Part shown: in pieces, positions 30,805-39,651 of the stretch | Layout of the letters: each line of letters opens with the position of its first letter | Numbering within the stretch: position 1 is the stretch's first letter | Source: DAIDKA01 sp036521075 | Lineage (GTDB): Bacteria > Pseudomonadota > Gammaproteobacteria > Steroidobacterales > Steroidobacteraceae | Assembly: GCA_036521075.1 (NCBI GenBank) | Contig: DATDIL010000035.1 | Span: forward strand, 25,840-89,839 | Direction of reading: 5' to 3' | DNA length: 64,000 nt | The notes under the pieces: generated by a model | Databases searched by the model: none | What the model was told of the DNA's origin: nothing | The model's input: the letters and a program-made list of their open reading frames with translations, nothing else | Translations under genes and position numbers: made by a program

Positions 30805-33090
30805 ATGCAGGTTATAACGCGTGGGCTCGACCTGCGGTTGACCCATTTGACGCGATTTGCCGACATCCCGCAAGTCATTGATTTGAATAATATATCACGC
30901 ATCGCCCTGGACGTACCGCTGCGCCGTCTATTTGACTATCTGATCCCCGTGGGCGCTGCCGCGCCCCCGCCGGGCAGCCGGGTCCGGGTGCCTTTTGGCC
31001 GGCGCAGCCTGGTTGGTGTGGTCGTCGAAAACGCCTTCGAATCCAGCGTTCCGGAAGCCAAGCTCAAGCCCATTTCCGGGCTTGTCGATGCCGTCCCGGT
31101 ACTCGACGCGGCGCTACTCGCGCTGGTGCGCTGGGCCAGCGACTATTACCACCATCCCATCGGTGAGGTTATCGCCAGCGCGTTGCCGAAGGCCCTGCGC
31201 GCCGGGGCCAGCCCCGTCGCACTCGAAACGGTCTGGCGGCCCACGCAGTCCGGCCGCGCCGCGCTCGCCCAGGGGCGCCTGGCACGCGCACCGGCCCAGC
31301 GCCAGCTGCTCGAGTGGGTGATCCAGCACGATCCGCTGCGGCAGGACGCACTCGCGCTGCACTTGCCCCGGTGGCGGCCGGCGGCCACCGCACTGCTCAA
31401 GCAAGACTGGATCCGCTGCGCAGCGACCGCCGCGCACGTGCACACGGACCTGGGCGCCAGCAGCGCCCCGGCCGCACCCGGGATTGCTCCGCCGCTCACG
31501 CCCGAACAGGCGCAGGCCGTGGCCTGCATCGGCGCGGCGCTGGGGGGTTTTTCAACCTTCGTGCTGCACGGTCTGACCGGGAGCGGCAAGACAGAAGTCT
31601 ATCTGCAGGTGATTCAAACGGTGCTCGCTGCCGGTCGGCGTGCGCTGGTGCTCGTTCCGGAAATCGGCCTCACCCCGCAGCTGGTGCGACGCTTCGAGGA
31701 GCGCTTCAAAACGCCGCTGGCGGTGCTGCATTCCGCACTGACCGACGGCGAGCGGCTCGGCGCCTGGCGCAACGCTGCCAGCGGCGCCGCGCGCATTGTC
31801 GTGGGCACGCGTTCGGCCGTGTTCGCACCCGTACCCGAGCTGGGCATCATCATCGTCGACGAAGAGCATGACGCCTCACTGAAACAGCACGAGGGCGGCT
31901 TTCACTACTCGGCACGCGATCTGGCGCTGGTGCGCGCGCAGCGCGCGCAGGTGCCGGTGGTGCTGGGCTCCGCAACGCCGTCGCTTGAAACCTTGCAGAA
32001 CGTCGTCACCGGCCGCTATCAGCGCCTTGCATTGCCGCGCCGCGCGGACCAGGCGCAGCCGCCGCGGCTCGCGGTCGTGGATCTGCGCGGCCATGCCGTC
32101 GCGGCGGGTCTTGCCACCCCGGTGGTACAGGCCATCGAGCGGCATCTGGCCGCCGACGGCCAGGTGCTCGTCTACCTGAACCGCCGCGGGTACGCCCCCA
32201 CGCTGCTGTGTACGGCCTGCGGCTGGGTGGCGCCCTGCGCCGATTGTGACGCGCGCCTGACGGTGCATCAGCGATCGGGGCGCCTGCGCTGTCATCACTG
32301 CGGCGCGGACTCACCACTGCCGAAGCAATGTCCGCAATGCGGCTTTGAGGTGCGCCCCGTCGGCCAGGGCACCGAACGGGTCGAGGAGCGCTTACGCGAA
32401 CTGTTCGCGCAGGCCCCGCTGGTGCGCGTGGATCGCGACGTCGTGCGCGGCCAGGGCGACATGGACGCGGCCATGCACAGCGTCAACAGCGGCGCGGCAC
32501 GCATCCTGGTGGGCACTCAGATGATCACCAAGGGTCATGACTTCCAGAACATGACGCTGGTGGTGGTGCTCAATGCCGATCAGGGCCTGTTCAGCACGGA
32601 CTTTCGCGCCGCCGAGCGCCTCGCGCAAACCATCGTGCAGGTTGCCGGTCGGGCCGGGCGCGGCAGCCGCGCCGGCGAAGTCCTCATTCAGACGGCCTAT
32701 CCCGAACATCCGCTGCTGCAGATGCTGATGAGCGAAGGGTACGACGGGTTCGCGCGCGCGGCGCTGGCCGAGCGCGCGGCGGCCGCCTGGCCGCCCTTCA
32801 GCCGCCTCGCGGTCGTGCGTGCCTCAGCGCCGAGCGCGCGGGACGCGCTCGATTTTCTCACCGCAGCCCGGCGCCTGGCGGGCGCGCCACGCGGCGTCAA
32901 ACTGCTGGGGCCGGTGCCCGCCGCGATGGCACGGCGCGCGGGGCGCTATCATTCGCAGCTGCTGCTGGAGAGTCCCGATCGCAACGCGCTGCATCGGCTG
33001 CTCGGCGCCTGGATCGAACAGCTCGGGGCGCTGCCCGGCGCGCACCGCGTCCGCTGGGCGCTGGACGTGGATCCCATCGATCTGTTCTGA
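30805..33090 (+). CDS. priA: Primosomal replication protein N' (PriA)
   Basis: A superfamily 2 helicase that restarts stalled replication forks. The N-terminal 3'-DNA-binding domain begins at RIALDVPLRRLFDYLIP. Helicase motifs are Walker A (GLTGSGKTEVYL), DEEHD, and the later motifs VYLNRRGYAP and QVAGRAGRG. A zinc-binding insertion is visible (LCTACGWVAPCADCDARLTVH, then CHHCG and CPQCG). ATG at 30805 gives 761 residues, but family alignment makes TTG at 30883 (735 residues, close to E. coli 732) attractive; neither has a clear ribosome-binding site. It is divergent from the ECF sigma gene. Confidence 0.97.
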   Translation: MQVITRGLDLRLTHLTRFADIPQVIDLNNISRIALDVPLRRLFDYLIPVGAAAPPPGSRVRVPFGRRSLVGVVVENAFESSVPEAKLKPISGLVDAVPVLDAALLALVRWASDYYHHPIGEVIASALPKALRAGASPVALETVWRPTQSGRAALAQGRLARAPAQRQLLEWVIQHDPLRQDALALHLPRWRPAATALLKQDWIRCAATAAHVHTDLGASSAPAAPGIAPPLTPEQAQAVACIGAALGGFSTFVLHGLTGSGKTEVYLQVIQTVLAAGRRALVLVPEIGLTPQLVRRFEERFKTPLAVLHSALTDGERLGAWRNAASGAARIVVGTRSAVFAPVPELGIIIVDEEHDASLKQHEGGFHYSARDLALVRAQRAQVPVVLGSATPSLETLQNVVTGRYQRLALPRRADQAQPPRLAVVDLRGHAVAAGLATPVVQAIERHLAADGQVLVYLNRRGYAPTLLCTACGWVAPCADCDARLTVHQRSGRLRCHHCGADSPLPKQCPQCGFEVRPVGQGTERVEERLRELFAQAPLVRVDRDVVRGQGDMDAAMHSVNSGAARILVGTQMITKGHDFQNMTLVVVLNADQGLFSTDFRAAERLAQTIVQVAGRAGRGSRAGEVLIQTAYPEHPLLQMLMSEGYDGFARAALAERAAAAWPPFSRLAVVRASAPSARDALDFLTAARRLAGAPRGVKLLGPVPAAMARRAGRYHSQLLLESPDRNALHRLLGAWIEQLGALPGAHRVRWALDVDPIDLF

Positions 33091-33138
33091 CGGGTCCGGT
33101 AAACTGGATGATTTCGACCGCAGCGGACATTATCCCCT

Positions 33139-34896
33139 TTGAAACCACAGCTCGAGCAGCTGCTCCAGCAGGCCGTGAACGGGCTTGTCGGCGGTGTGCT
33201 ACCGACAGCCCCCGAGGCCGCCCTGATCAGCGTCGAGCGCACCCGTGATGCGCAGCACGGTGACTTCGCGACCAATATCGCCCTGCGACTCGCGAAGGGC
33301 GCGCGCCGCAATCCGCGCGAGCTGGCGCAGGCGATCGCCGCGGCGCTGCCGCCCAATGACCTGATCGAGCGCAGCGAAGTTGCGGGCGCCGGTTTCATCA
33401 ATTTCTACCTCAAGGTCGCCGCGAGCACCCAGGAGCTGGCGCGCATCCTGAGGCTGGGTGATGCCTACGGGCGCAGCGACGCCGGCGCCGGCGAGCGCGT
33501 ACTGGTCGAATTCGTGTCCGCCAATCCCACCGGCCCGCTGCATGTCGGTCACGGCCGTCAGGCCGCGTACGGTGCGACGCTGGCGAACATCCTCGCCGCC
33601 GTCGGCTTCGCCGTGTCCCGCGAGTACTACATCAATGACGCGGGCCGGCAGATGGACATCCTCGGTGTCAGCACCTGGATCCGCTATCTGCAACTGTGCG
33701 GGGAGGAACTGCCCTTTCCGACCAACGGTTATCGCGGCGAGTACGTGCGGCCGCTCGCGCAGCGCCTGCGCGAGCTCGAAGCGGAGCGCCTGCGCGCCCC
33801 AGCCGCCAGCGTCATGGCGGGTCTGCCGCCGGACGCACCGCAGGGCGACAAGGAAGTGCACATCGATGCGCTCATCGAGCGCTGTCGCGAGCTGATCGGC
33901 GACAGTGGCTTCCGCGACGTGCTCGGGCTGTCACTGGAAATGATGATTGCCGACATCCGCGATGACCTCGCAGGTTTTGGCGTCGACTTCGATCGCTGGT
34001 ATTCGGAAGGCTCGCTGGCCGCATCCGGGGCCATCAATCGCGCCCTCGAGCGGCTGCGCGCCCAGCATCAGATCTACACCAAGGACGGCGCGCAATGGTT
34101 CGCAGCGACCCAATTCGGCGATGAGAAGGATCGGGTCGTGGTCCGCGAGAACGGCGTTGCCACCTACTTCGCCTCCGACATCGCCTATCACCTCGAGAAG
34201 CGCGAGCGCGGCTTCGCGCGCCTGCTCGATGTGCTGGGCGCCGATCACCACGGCTACATCGCGCGCGTGCGCGCCGGGCTCACTGCCATGGGCGAACCGG
34301 GCGAGAGTCTGGAGGTGAGCCTGATCCAGTTCGTGAGCCTGTTTCGCGGCGGGGAGAAGATTCCGATGGGCAAGCGCGAAGCGCAGTTCGTCACGCTGCG
34401 GCAGCTGCGCGAGGAGGTCGGCAATGACGCGTGCCGCTTCTTCTACCTGATGCGCAGTCACGATCAGCCCCTGGACTTTGATCTGGAGCTGGCCAAGTCG
34501 CGCAGCAACGAAAATCCGGTGTATTACATCCAGTACGCCCACGCGCGCGTCGCCAGCGTGCTCAAGCAGCTCGCCGCGAAGGGTTTCACGTTCGACCAGG
34601 CCGAGGGTCTGGGCAACGCAGCCGCACTGACCGGCGCGCACGAGCAGGCGCTGGTGCAGTCGCTGTCGCGCTACCCCGAGGCCCTCGCCAGCGCGGCGGC
34701 GCAGCGTGCGCCGCATGCCCTGGTGTACTACCTGCGCGAACTGGCGAACGCCTTCCACACCTACTACAACGCCGAGCAGTTCATCGTGCCCGAAGCGCCG
34801 TTGCGCAATGCGCGGCTGTGCCTGGTCAGCGCCGCCGCCCAGGTAATCCGCAACGGCCTGACCTTGCTGGGCGTAACTGCTCCCGAGAGCATGTGA
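33139..34896 (+). CDS. argS: Arginyl-tRNA synthetase
   Basis: A class I synthetase that charges tRNA-Arg, one of which is encoded at 3354. Visible are the N-terminal additional domain (FINFYLKV), the HIGH-like NPTGPLHVGHGRQAAYG, the motif VLGADHHGY and IPMGKREAQFVTL in place of KMSKS, followed by the anticodon-binding DALVYYLRELANAFHTYYN. 585 residues against 577 in E. coli. The start codon is TTG at 33139; the nearest ATG would remove the conserved N-terminus. Its stop overlaps the next gene by GTGA. Confidence 0.96.
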   Translation: MKPQLEQLLQQAVNGLVGGVLPTAPEAALISVERTRDAQHGDFATNIALRLAKGARRNPRELAQAIAAALPPNDLIERSEVAGAGFINFYLKVAASTQELARILRLGDAYGRSDAGAGERVLVEFVSANPTGPLHVGHGRQAAYGATLANILAAVGFAVSREYYINDAGRQMDILGVSTWIRYLQLCGEELPFPTNGYRGEYVRPLAQRLRELEAERLRAPAASVMAGLPPDAPQGDKEVHIDALIERCRELIGDSGFRDVLGLSLEMMIADIRDDLAGFGVDFDRWYSEGSLAASGAINRALERLRAQHQIYTKDGAQWFAATQFGDEKDRVVVRENGVATYFASDIAYHLEKRERGFARLLDVLGADHHGYIARVRAGLTAMGEPGESLEVSLIQFVSLFRGGEKIPMGKREAQFVTLRQLREEVGNDACRFFYLMRSHDQPLDFDLELAKSRSNENPVYYIQYAHARVASVLKQLAAKGFTFDQAEGLGNAAALTGAHEQALVQSLSRYPEALASAAAQRAPHALVYYLRELANAFHTYYNAEQFIVPEAPLRNARLCLVSAAAQVIRNGLTLLGVTAPESM

Positions 34897-35462
34897 CGCG
34901 GCACGGCGCACGCGACTACAAGTCGGCGCGGCGGCGTGGCAGTGGCGCCGCGCGCTGGCAGGATTTCGCCACCGGACTGGTGGCCGGCGTGCTCGTCGGC
35001 GCGATGGGCTGGGCGTTCACGCATCAGGGTCAGCACACGCCGGTACCGCTGGACGCGCCCAAGCCCGAAGCCCACAAGGCGCCGCCGGACGAGGCGCAGG
35101 CCGCAGGCTCCGGTTCCGGCCCGCAGCACTATGACTTCTACTCGATGCTGCCCAACTTCGAAGTGGTGGTGCCGGAGAAGGAACGCGATGTGAAGCGCGA
35201 CCTGCCCGCGGCGAAGATCGAGAAGCCCGGCTCGTACGTGCTGCAGGCGGGCTCGTACCGCAACGAGGCTGATGCGGATCGGGTATCCCGTCAGCTGACC
35301 CTGCAGGGGATCGCTGCCAAGGTGCAGCGCGTTGCCCTCGATACCGATGTCTGGTTTCGGGTGCGGGTGGGGCCGATCAACGATCTGCTGCAATTGAACA
35401 AGGTGCGCCGGCAGCTGCAGGCAGCCGACGTCGATGCGCTCGTGATCCGGGTCGGCGATTAA
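34893..35462 (+). CDS. SPOR-domain membrane protein (FtsN-like)
   Basis: 189 residues from a GTG at 34893 that overlaps the argS stop. A short cytoplasmic part rich in Arg, one transmembrane segment (about 23-43, FATGLVAGVLVGAMGWAF), a Pro/Ala-rich periplasmic linker, and a C-terminal SPOR domain (GSYVLQAGSYRNEADADRVSRQL ... WFRVRVGP, about 110-185). SPOR domains bind denuded glycan strands at the division septum. The topology and the argS-SPOR order fit FtsN of the Xanthomonad lineage, but the FtsN essential segment cannot be confirmed by eye. Confidence 0.86.
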   Translation: MTRHGARDYKSARRRGSGAARWQDFATGLVAGVLVGAMGWAFTHQGQHTPVPLDAPKPEAHKAPPDEAQAAGSGSGPQHYDFYSMLPNFEVVVPEKERDVKRDLPAAKIEKPGSYVLQAGSYRNEADADRVSRQLTLQGIAAKVQRVALDTDVWFRVRVGPINDLLQLNKVRRQLQAADVDALVIRVGD

Positions 35463-35473
35463 GCCTTGGGGCC

Positions 35474-36832
35474 TCAGTCGTCCGGGGTGGCACGAAAATC
35501 CACGCCCAGGGAGCGCAGCTTGCGATACAGGTGCGTGCGCTCCATGCCGACGCGCTTCGCGAGCCGTCCCACCTTGCCGTTGCACAGCAGCAGTTGCTGC
35601 TGCAGGTAGGCGCGCTCGAACTGCTCGCGCGCCTCGCGCAGCGGCAGCGCCAGCAGGTCCTGCTTGACCAGCGGCTCGCCCGGCACGGTCTGCATCGCCA
35701 GCTCGTGCTCGATTTCCTCCAGCCGGATTTCCTCCGGCCCCCCCTGGATCAGCAGGCGCTGCACCAGGTTCTTCAGCTCCCGAAGATTGTCGGGCCAGGG
35801 GTAGTTGCGCATGCGGTTCTGCGCCGCCACGCTGAAACGGCGAAAGGTCAAGCCTTCTGCGTCCACCGCACGATCCACGTAGTGACGCAGCAGCTCCGGT
35901 ACGTCCTCGGCGTAGTCGCGCAGCGGCGGGATGCGCACGATCAGCGTGTTCAGATGGCCGAGCAGATCGCGGCGGAATTCCGAACCGACCGTGCCCGCGC
36001 GGCCCTCGACACCGGGCTGGGCCGATGACAGCACGCGCGCGTCAAAACGCTGCACTGCCGCCGATTTCAGCCGCGAGAAGGTCCCGGACTCGAGCACGCC
36101 CATCAGCACGCGCTGGGCGATCTGCGGCAGGTCTTCGATCTCATTGATGAAAAGCGAGCCATCGCCGGCCTGTTCGAGCAGCCCTTTGGTATCACCGCTG
36201 CCCAACAGCAGCGCTTCGGCGTCGGTTTCGCGCAGGGTGCTGGCGATCAGGGTGACGAAGGGCGATGTCGCGCGCGGGCTCTCGGCATGCAAGTAGCGCG
36301 CAAAGGCCTCCCGCCCGGAGCCTGATTCGCCGATCAACAGCACCGCGGACCGGTTCGGGGCCAACTGCTGCAGATCGGTGCGCAACTGCTGGATGATGCG
36401 GCTCTTGCCGGCCGGGATCTGGATCTGTGCGGGCGCCAGGCGTCCCGGCTGGCGCTTGCGTTTGCCGGCCTCCAGCGCCCGCTCCACCGTGCGCAGCAGT
36501 TTGGCAATCGACAGCGGCTTCTCGACGAAATCGAATGCGCCGAGGCGGGTCGCCTCAACCGCCGTCTCGATCGTGCCATGTCCCGACATCATGACGACCT
36601 GGACAGCGTCCGCGGCGGACACGGACCATTCGCGCAGCAACGTGATGCCATCGACTCCCGGCATCCATATGTCCAGCAGTACCAGGTCGGGAATCTGTCG
36701 CGCGCGGGCCGCACGAGCCTCTTCGGCGTTCGCGGCGACTTCGACCGCGTAGCCTTCCTCGGCGAGAATTTCCTTGAGCAGGCCCCGGATATCGGCCTCG
36801 TCGTCGACCACGAGAATTCGCATCGCACTCAT
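35474..36832 (-). CDS. ntrX: NtrX-like response regulator with a degenerate AAA+ domain
   Basis: 452 residues: receiver domain (1-120, phospho-acceptor D54), a sigma-54-activator-like AAA+ domain (145-385) and a C-terminal Fis-type helix-turn-helix (LAKRVGMERTHLYRKLRSLG). The AAA+ core is degraded. Walker A reads GESGSGREAF (168-177) with Arg174 in place of the ATP-binding Lys. The block that holds GAFTGA, which contacts sigma-54, is missing between residues 205 and 225. Walker B is SLFINEIED with Asn230 for Asp. It probably cannot activate sigma-54 and may act as a repressor or with sigma-70 (inference). The start overlaps the ntrY stop by four bases. Confidence 0.92.
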   Translation of the reverse strand: MSAMRILVVDDEADIRGLLKEILAEEGYAVEVAANAEEARAARARQIPDLVLLDIWMPGVDGITLLREWSVSAADAVQVVMMSGHGTIETAVEATRLGAFDFVEKPLSIAKLLRTVERALEAGKRKRQPGRLAPAQIQIPAGKSRIIQQLRTDLQQLAPNRSAVLLIGESGSGREAFARYLHAESPRATSPFVTLIASTLRETDAEALLLGSGDTKGLLEQAGDGSLFINEIEDLPQIAQRVLMGVLESGTFSRLKSAAVQRFDARVLSSAQPGVEGRAGTVGSEFRRDLLGHLNTLIVRIPPLRDYAEDVPELLRHYVDRAVDAEGLTFRRFSVAAQNRMRNYPWPDNLRELKNLVQRLLIQGGPEEIRLEEIEHELAMQTVPGEPLVKQDLLALPLREAREQFERAYLQQQLLLCNGKVGRLAKRVGMERTHLYRKLRSLGVDFRATPDD

Positions 36833-39099
36833 CCCAAACTCTCCTTCCGTATTGCCGGGCGACGCTCACGATGCGAGCTCGCTGCTCGCGTACTGTCGCG
36901 CAAGGGCAGAGTCACGCGCACACTGGCGCCGCCTTCGGGCCTGTTCTCCGCGTCGATGCGTCCTCCGTGCTCCTCGACGATCTTCTTCACGATCGCGAGT
37001 CCCAAACCGGTCCCCCGCGGCTTGCTCGTCACGTAGGGATCAAAAACCCTGCCCAGCAGCTCGCGCGGAAATCCCGGTCCATTATCACAAACTGTCACGA
37101 CGCCGTGGGCCCATTCGGCACTGCGGGCCTGCTGCAGCCGGGTTGAAATATCTACGATTGCCCGGCCATCGCCGGTTTTCCCGCGCGAATCATAACCCTC
37201 CAGCGCCTCGAGCGCATTGACGAGCAGGTTATTCAGAATTTGCCGCACCCGCCCGCGGTCCGCCTCGATCACTCCCATCCGCGGGTCCAGGTCCAGGCGG
37301 ATCTGCACCCGGCTTTCGGGCAAGCGGTACAGCTCCACCACTTCGCAGATCAGCTCGTTGAGGCTGAAGCCGGTGACCTTCATATCCGGTGCACGCGCGT
37401 ACTCGCTGAATGCATTGACCATCTGCTTCATGGTCTCGACCTGCTGCACGATGGTGTCGGTCGAACGCTGCAGCAGCTCCGCGTCCTCCTTATTCATGTT
37501 GGCGAGGAACTTGCGCCGCATGCGTTCCGCCGATAGCTGGATCGGCGTCAACGGGTTCTTGATTTCATGCGCCAGGCGGCGCGCGACCTCGCCCCATGCG
37601 GCATCGCGCTGTGCCTGCAGCAACGCTGTTATGTCATCGAACACGATCACATAGCCGCGCTCCGCCCCCTCGACGCCGATCGGCGTGCAGGCGCACATCA
37701 GCACCCGGTGGTCGGACCCGCTATCGAGCTCGATCTGCTCGCGCCACTCCTCGCGCCCGGCCGCGAAGCGCACCACCAGGGCTGCGACAAACTGACTGAA
37801 GCGCTCCTTGCCGGCCGCCAGTTGCGACAGCGACGACCCGGTTGCCTGGGTCATGTCCAGACCCATGATCTGCCCCGCGGCCTCGTTGGCAATGCGCACC
37901 ATCAGCTCGCGGTCGACCGCCAGGACGCCCGTGGACAGGCGCGCCAGGATTGCCGCCAGCCGACCGCGCTCGCGCTCCACGGCCTCCTGGCTGCGCCACG
38001 CTTCCTCGCGGGCGCGCCGCAGCCGCTTGGTCATGTCGTTGAAGGAGTGCACCAGGTACCCCAGCTCATCGCGCGACGGCAGCGGCAGTCGGGTCGCGAA
38101 GTCGCCCTTGCCCACGGCCCGGGTGCCGGCGATCAGATCCTGCACCGGTCTGATCAGCCGCTGCGCCGAATAGATCGCGCCATAAATCGCCGCCAGCATC
38201 GCCAGCAGCAGCACCAAGGTGAGGGTCAGGCGGAAGCTGTCCTTGAGCGGTTCGCGCGCCAGCGCCAGGTCGCCGTACTGCGAATACGTCTGCTGTACCG
38301 CCTCGGAGAGCTTGGCCAGCTGCGGCGACACCTCGTATACGGCGTAGACGTAGCGCCGGTCGCCCGAATCGCGGGTCTCCGACAGCGGTACGGCGACGCG
38401 GATCAGGTACTCACCGCCAGCCTGCGGGTCGAGTCCGACATAGGGTCGATGCTGGCTGATTTGACGCAGCACATCGCTCGGGGGCGGGGCCGGCGCCACC
38501 TCGTTTGAGGTGTCGCTGCTGAAGGCCAGCACATGCTGGTCGGAATCAAACAGCACGATCTGCCTGGCCTCGGTGGCGTGCAGTTCCGCGTTCAGGCGCA
38601 GCAGCAGCTGATCGCGCGGCGCATTGACCAGCCCCGCGGCAAAGTCCTCGGTACGTCTGCCATATTCACGCTTGCGCACGTCGATGGCGGACCGCGACAG
38701 CAGCAGCGCGTCATTCAGGCCCTGCTTGATCTCGATCCGGAACCAGCTGTCGATGCCGCGGTTCAGGAAATCCAGCGAGAACAGGTAGACGATGAGCAGT
38801 GGCGCGATGACGAGAGCGCCGAAGGTGCTGACCGTGCGGGCCGTCAGGCGCGAGCCCGGGACGCTCGCGCGGTAGTCGCTCACCAGCTGCCAGATCTTGC
38901 GCGCGATCAGCACGGTCAGGCCGATCACGCCCACCAGGTTCAGCAGCAGAATCCACAGCTGCAGCCGGTCGAAATCCGAGGAGCGTTGCACGCTCTTGGC
39001 GAGCAGCAGCAGCGAGCTGGTACCGATGATCGCCCACAGCAGCCCCAGGGCGTAGGTCCCCCAGGGGCGACGCGGGGGTGTCAGGTCGTCAGTGACCAT
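36829..39099 (-). CDS. ntrY: NtrY-like sensor histidine kinase
   Basis: 756 residues. Two N-terminal membrane segments, another near residue 92-112, then a periplasmic sensor (about 120-285), a fourth segment (about 290-315), HAMP (RLIRPVQDLIAGTRAVGKGDF), PAS (RLSTGVLAVDRELMVRIANEAAG), and a kinase core with the H box RRLAHEIKNPLTPIQLSAER, N box NNLLVNALEAL, and G boxes DNGPGFP and GTGLGLAIVKKI. The H-E-I-K-N-P-L-T-P-I form is typical of NtrY. It starts at 39099 inside the DUF4390 stop region (19-base overlap) and overlaps ntrX. The NtrYX pair in other bacteria responds to nitrogen, redox or envelope cues. Confidence 0.95.
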   Translation of the reverse strand: MVTDDLTPPRRPWGTYALGLLWAIIGTSSLLLLAKSVQRSSDFDRLQLWILLLNLVGVIGLTVLIARKIWQLVSDYRASVPGSRLTARTVSTFGALVIAPLLIVYLFSLDFLNRGIDSWFRIEIKQGLNDALLLSRSAIDVRKREYGRRTEDFAAGLVNAPRDQLLLRLNAELHATEARQIVLFDSDQHVLAFSSDTSNEVAPAPPPSDVLRQISQHRPYVGLDPQAGGEYLIRVAVPLSETRDSGDRRYVYAVYEVSPQLAKLSEAVQQTYSQYGDLALAREPLKDSFRLTLTLVLLLAMLAAIYGAIYSAQRLIRPVQDLIAGTRAVGKGDFATRLPLPSRDELGYLVHSFNDMTKRLRRAREEAWRSQEAVERERGRLAAILARLSTGVLAVDRELMVRIANEAAGQIMGLDMTQATGSSLSQLAAGKERFSQFVAALVVRFAAGREEWREQIELDSGSDHRVLMCACTPIGVEGAERGYVIVFDDITALLQAQRDAAWGEVARRLAHEIKNPLTPIQLSAERMRRKFLANMNKEDAELLQRSTDTIVQQVETMKQMVNAFSEYARAPDMKVTGFSLNELICEVVELYRLPESRVQIRLDLDPRMGVIEADRGRVRQILNNLLVNALEALEGYDSRGKTGDGRAIVDISTRLQQARSAEWAHGVVTVCDNGPGFPRELLGRVFDPYVTSKPRGTGLGLAIVKKIVEEHGGRIDAENRPEGGASVRVTLPLRDSTRAASSHRERRPAIRKESLG

Positions 39100-39650
39100 G
39101 TGTACCAGTCGCTGACGCGGTTCCAATCATTGGTCCAGAACAACAGCGCGCGCAGTGAGGAGGATAGATGTCCGCGATGAATGCCGGCACGAACGCTGAT
39201 GATGTACTGGGCGCCCGTCTCGAGCTGCGGCTCCACCAGTATCGGCCACGCATCCACGGTGCCCAGGTACTGGAGCGCGGCATCGAGGGTCGCGAAGGTT
39301 TGCTGATCGCCGCTCGCCGGATCACGGACCACGTAACGGTCGCTCACCGTGTGGTAGGCCAGCTCGCGCCGCAACGTCAGGTCGACGATGGTGCTGTTCA
39401 GCCAGAAACGCCGGGCACGCTCCACGCGCGCGTTGACATCGAATATCAGGTCAACGCCGTCGCGCAAGGCATCACCGATGGCGGGTGTCATGGGGTAATC
39501 GACGCGCGCATGCAGCTGGAATACGGAGTGGTCCAGATCCACGAATGCCGAGCGTACCTGCAGCACGCCGTCCAGGGCATCGGCCAAGGCGACCACACTG
39601 CACAGCGCCAGCCAGCCGGCGGCCAGCATTACCCATGGGGAGCGGATCAT
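39081..39650 (-). CDS. DUF4390 exported protein
   Basis: 189 residues from the ATG at 39650, one base after the rsmB stop. It has a signal peptide (MIRSPWVMLAAGWLALCSVVALA) and a soluble domain with the family pattern VRSAFVDLDHSVFQLHARVDYPM, FDVNARVERARRFWL and YIISVRAGI. The function is not known, but DUF4390 genes lie between rsmB and ntrY in Xanthomonads and betaproteobacteria. The link suggests that it may influence the NtrY periplasmic sensor (inference). Confidence 0.88.
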   Translation of the reverse strand: MIRSPWVMLAAGWLALCSVVALADALDGVLQVRSAFVDLDHSVFQLHARVDYPMTPAIGDALRDGVDLIFDVNARVERARRFWLNSTIVDLTLRRELAYHTVSDRYVVRDPASGDQQTFATLDAALQYLGTVDAWPILVEPQLETGAQYIISVRAGIHRGHLSSSLRALLFWTNDWNRVSDWYTWSLTT

Positions 39651-39651
39651 T

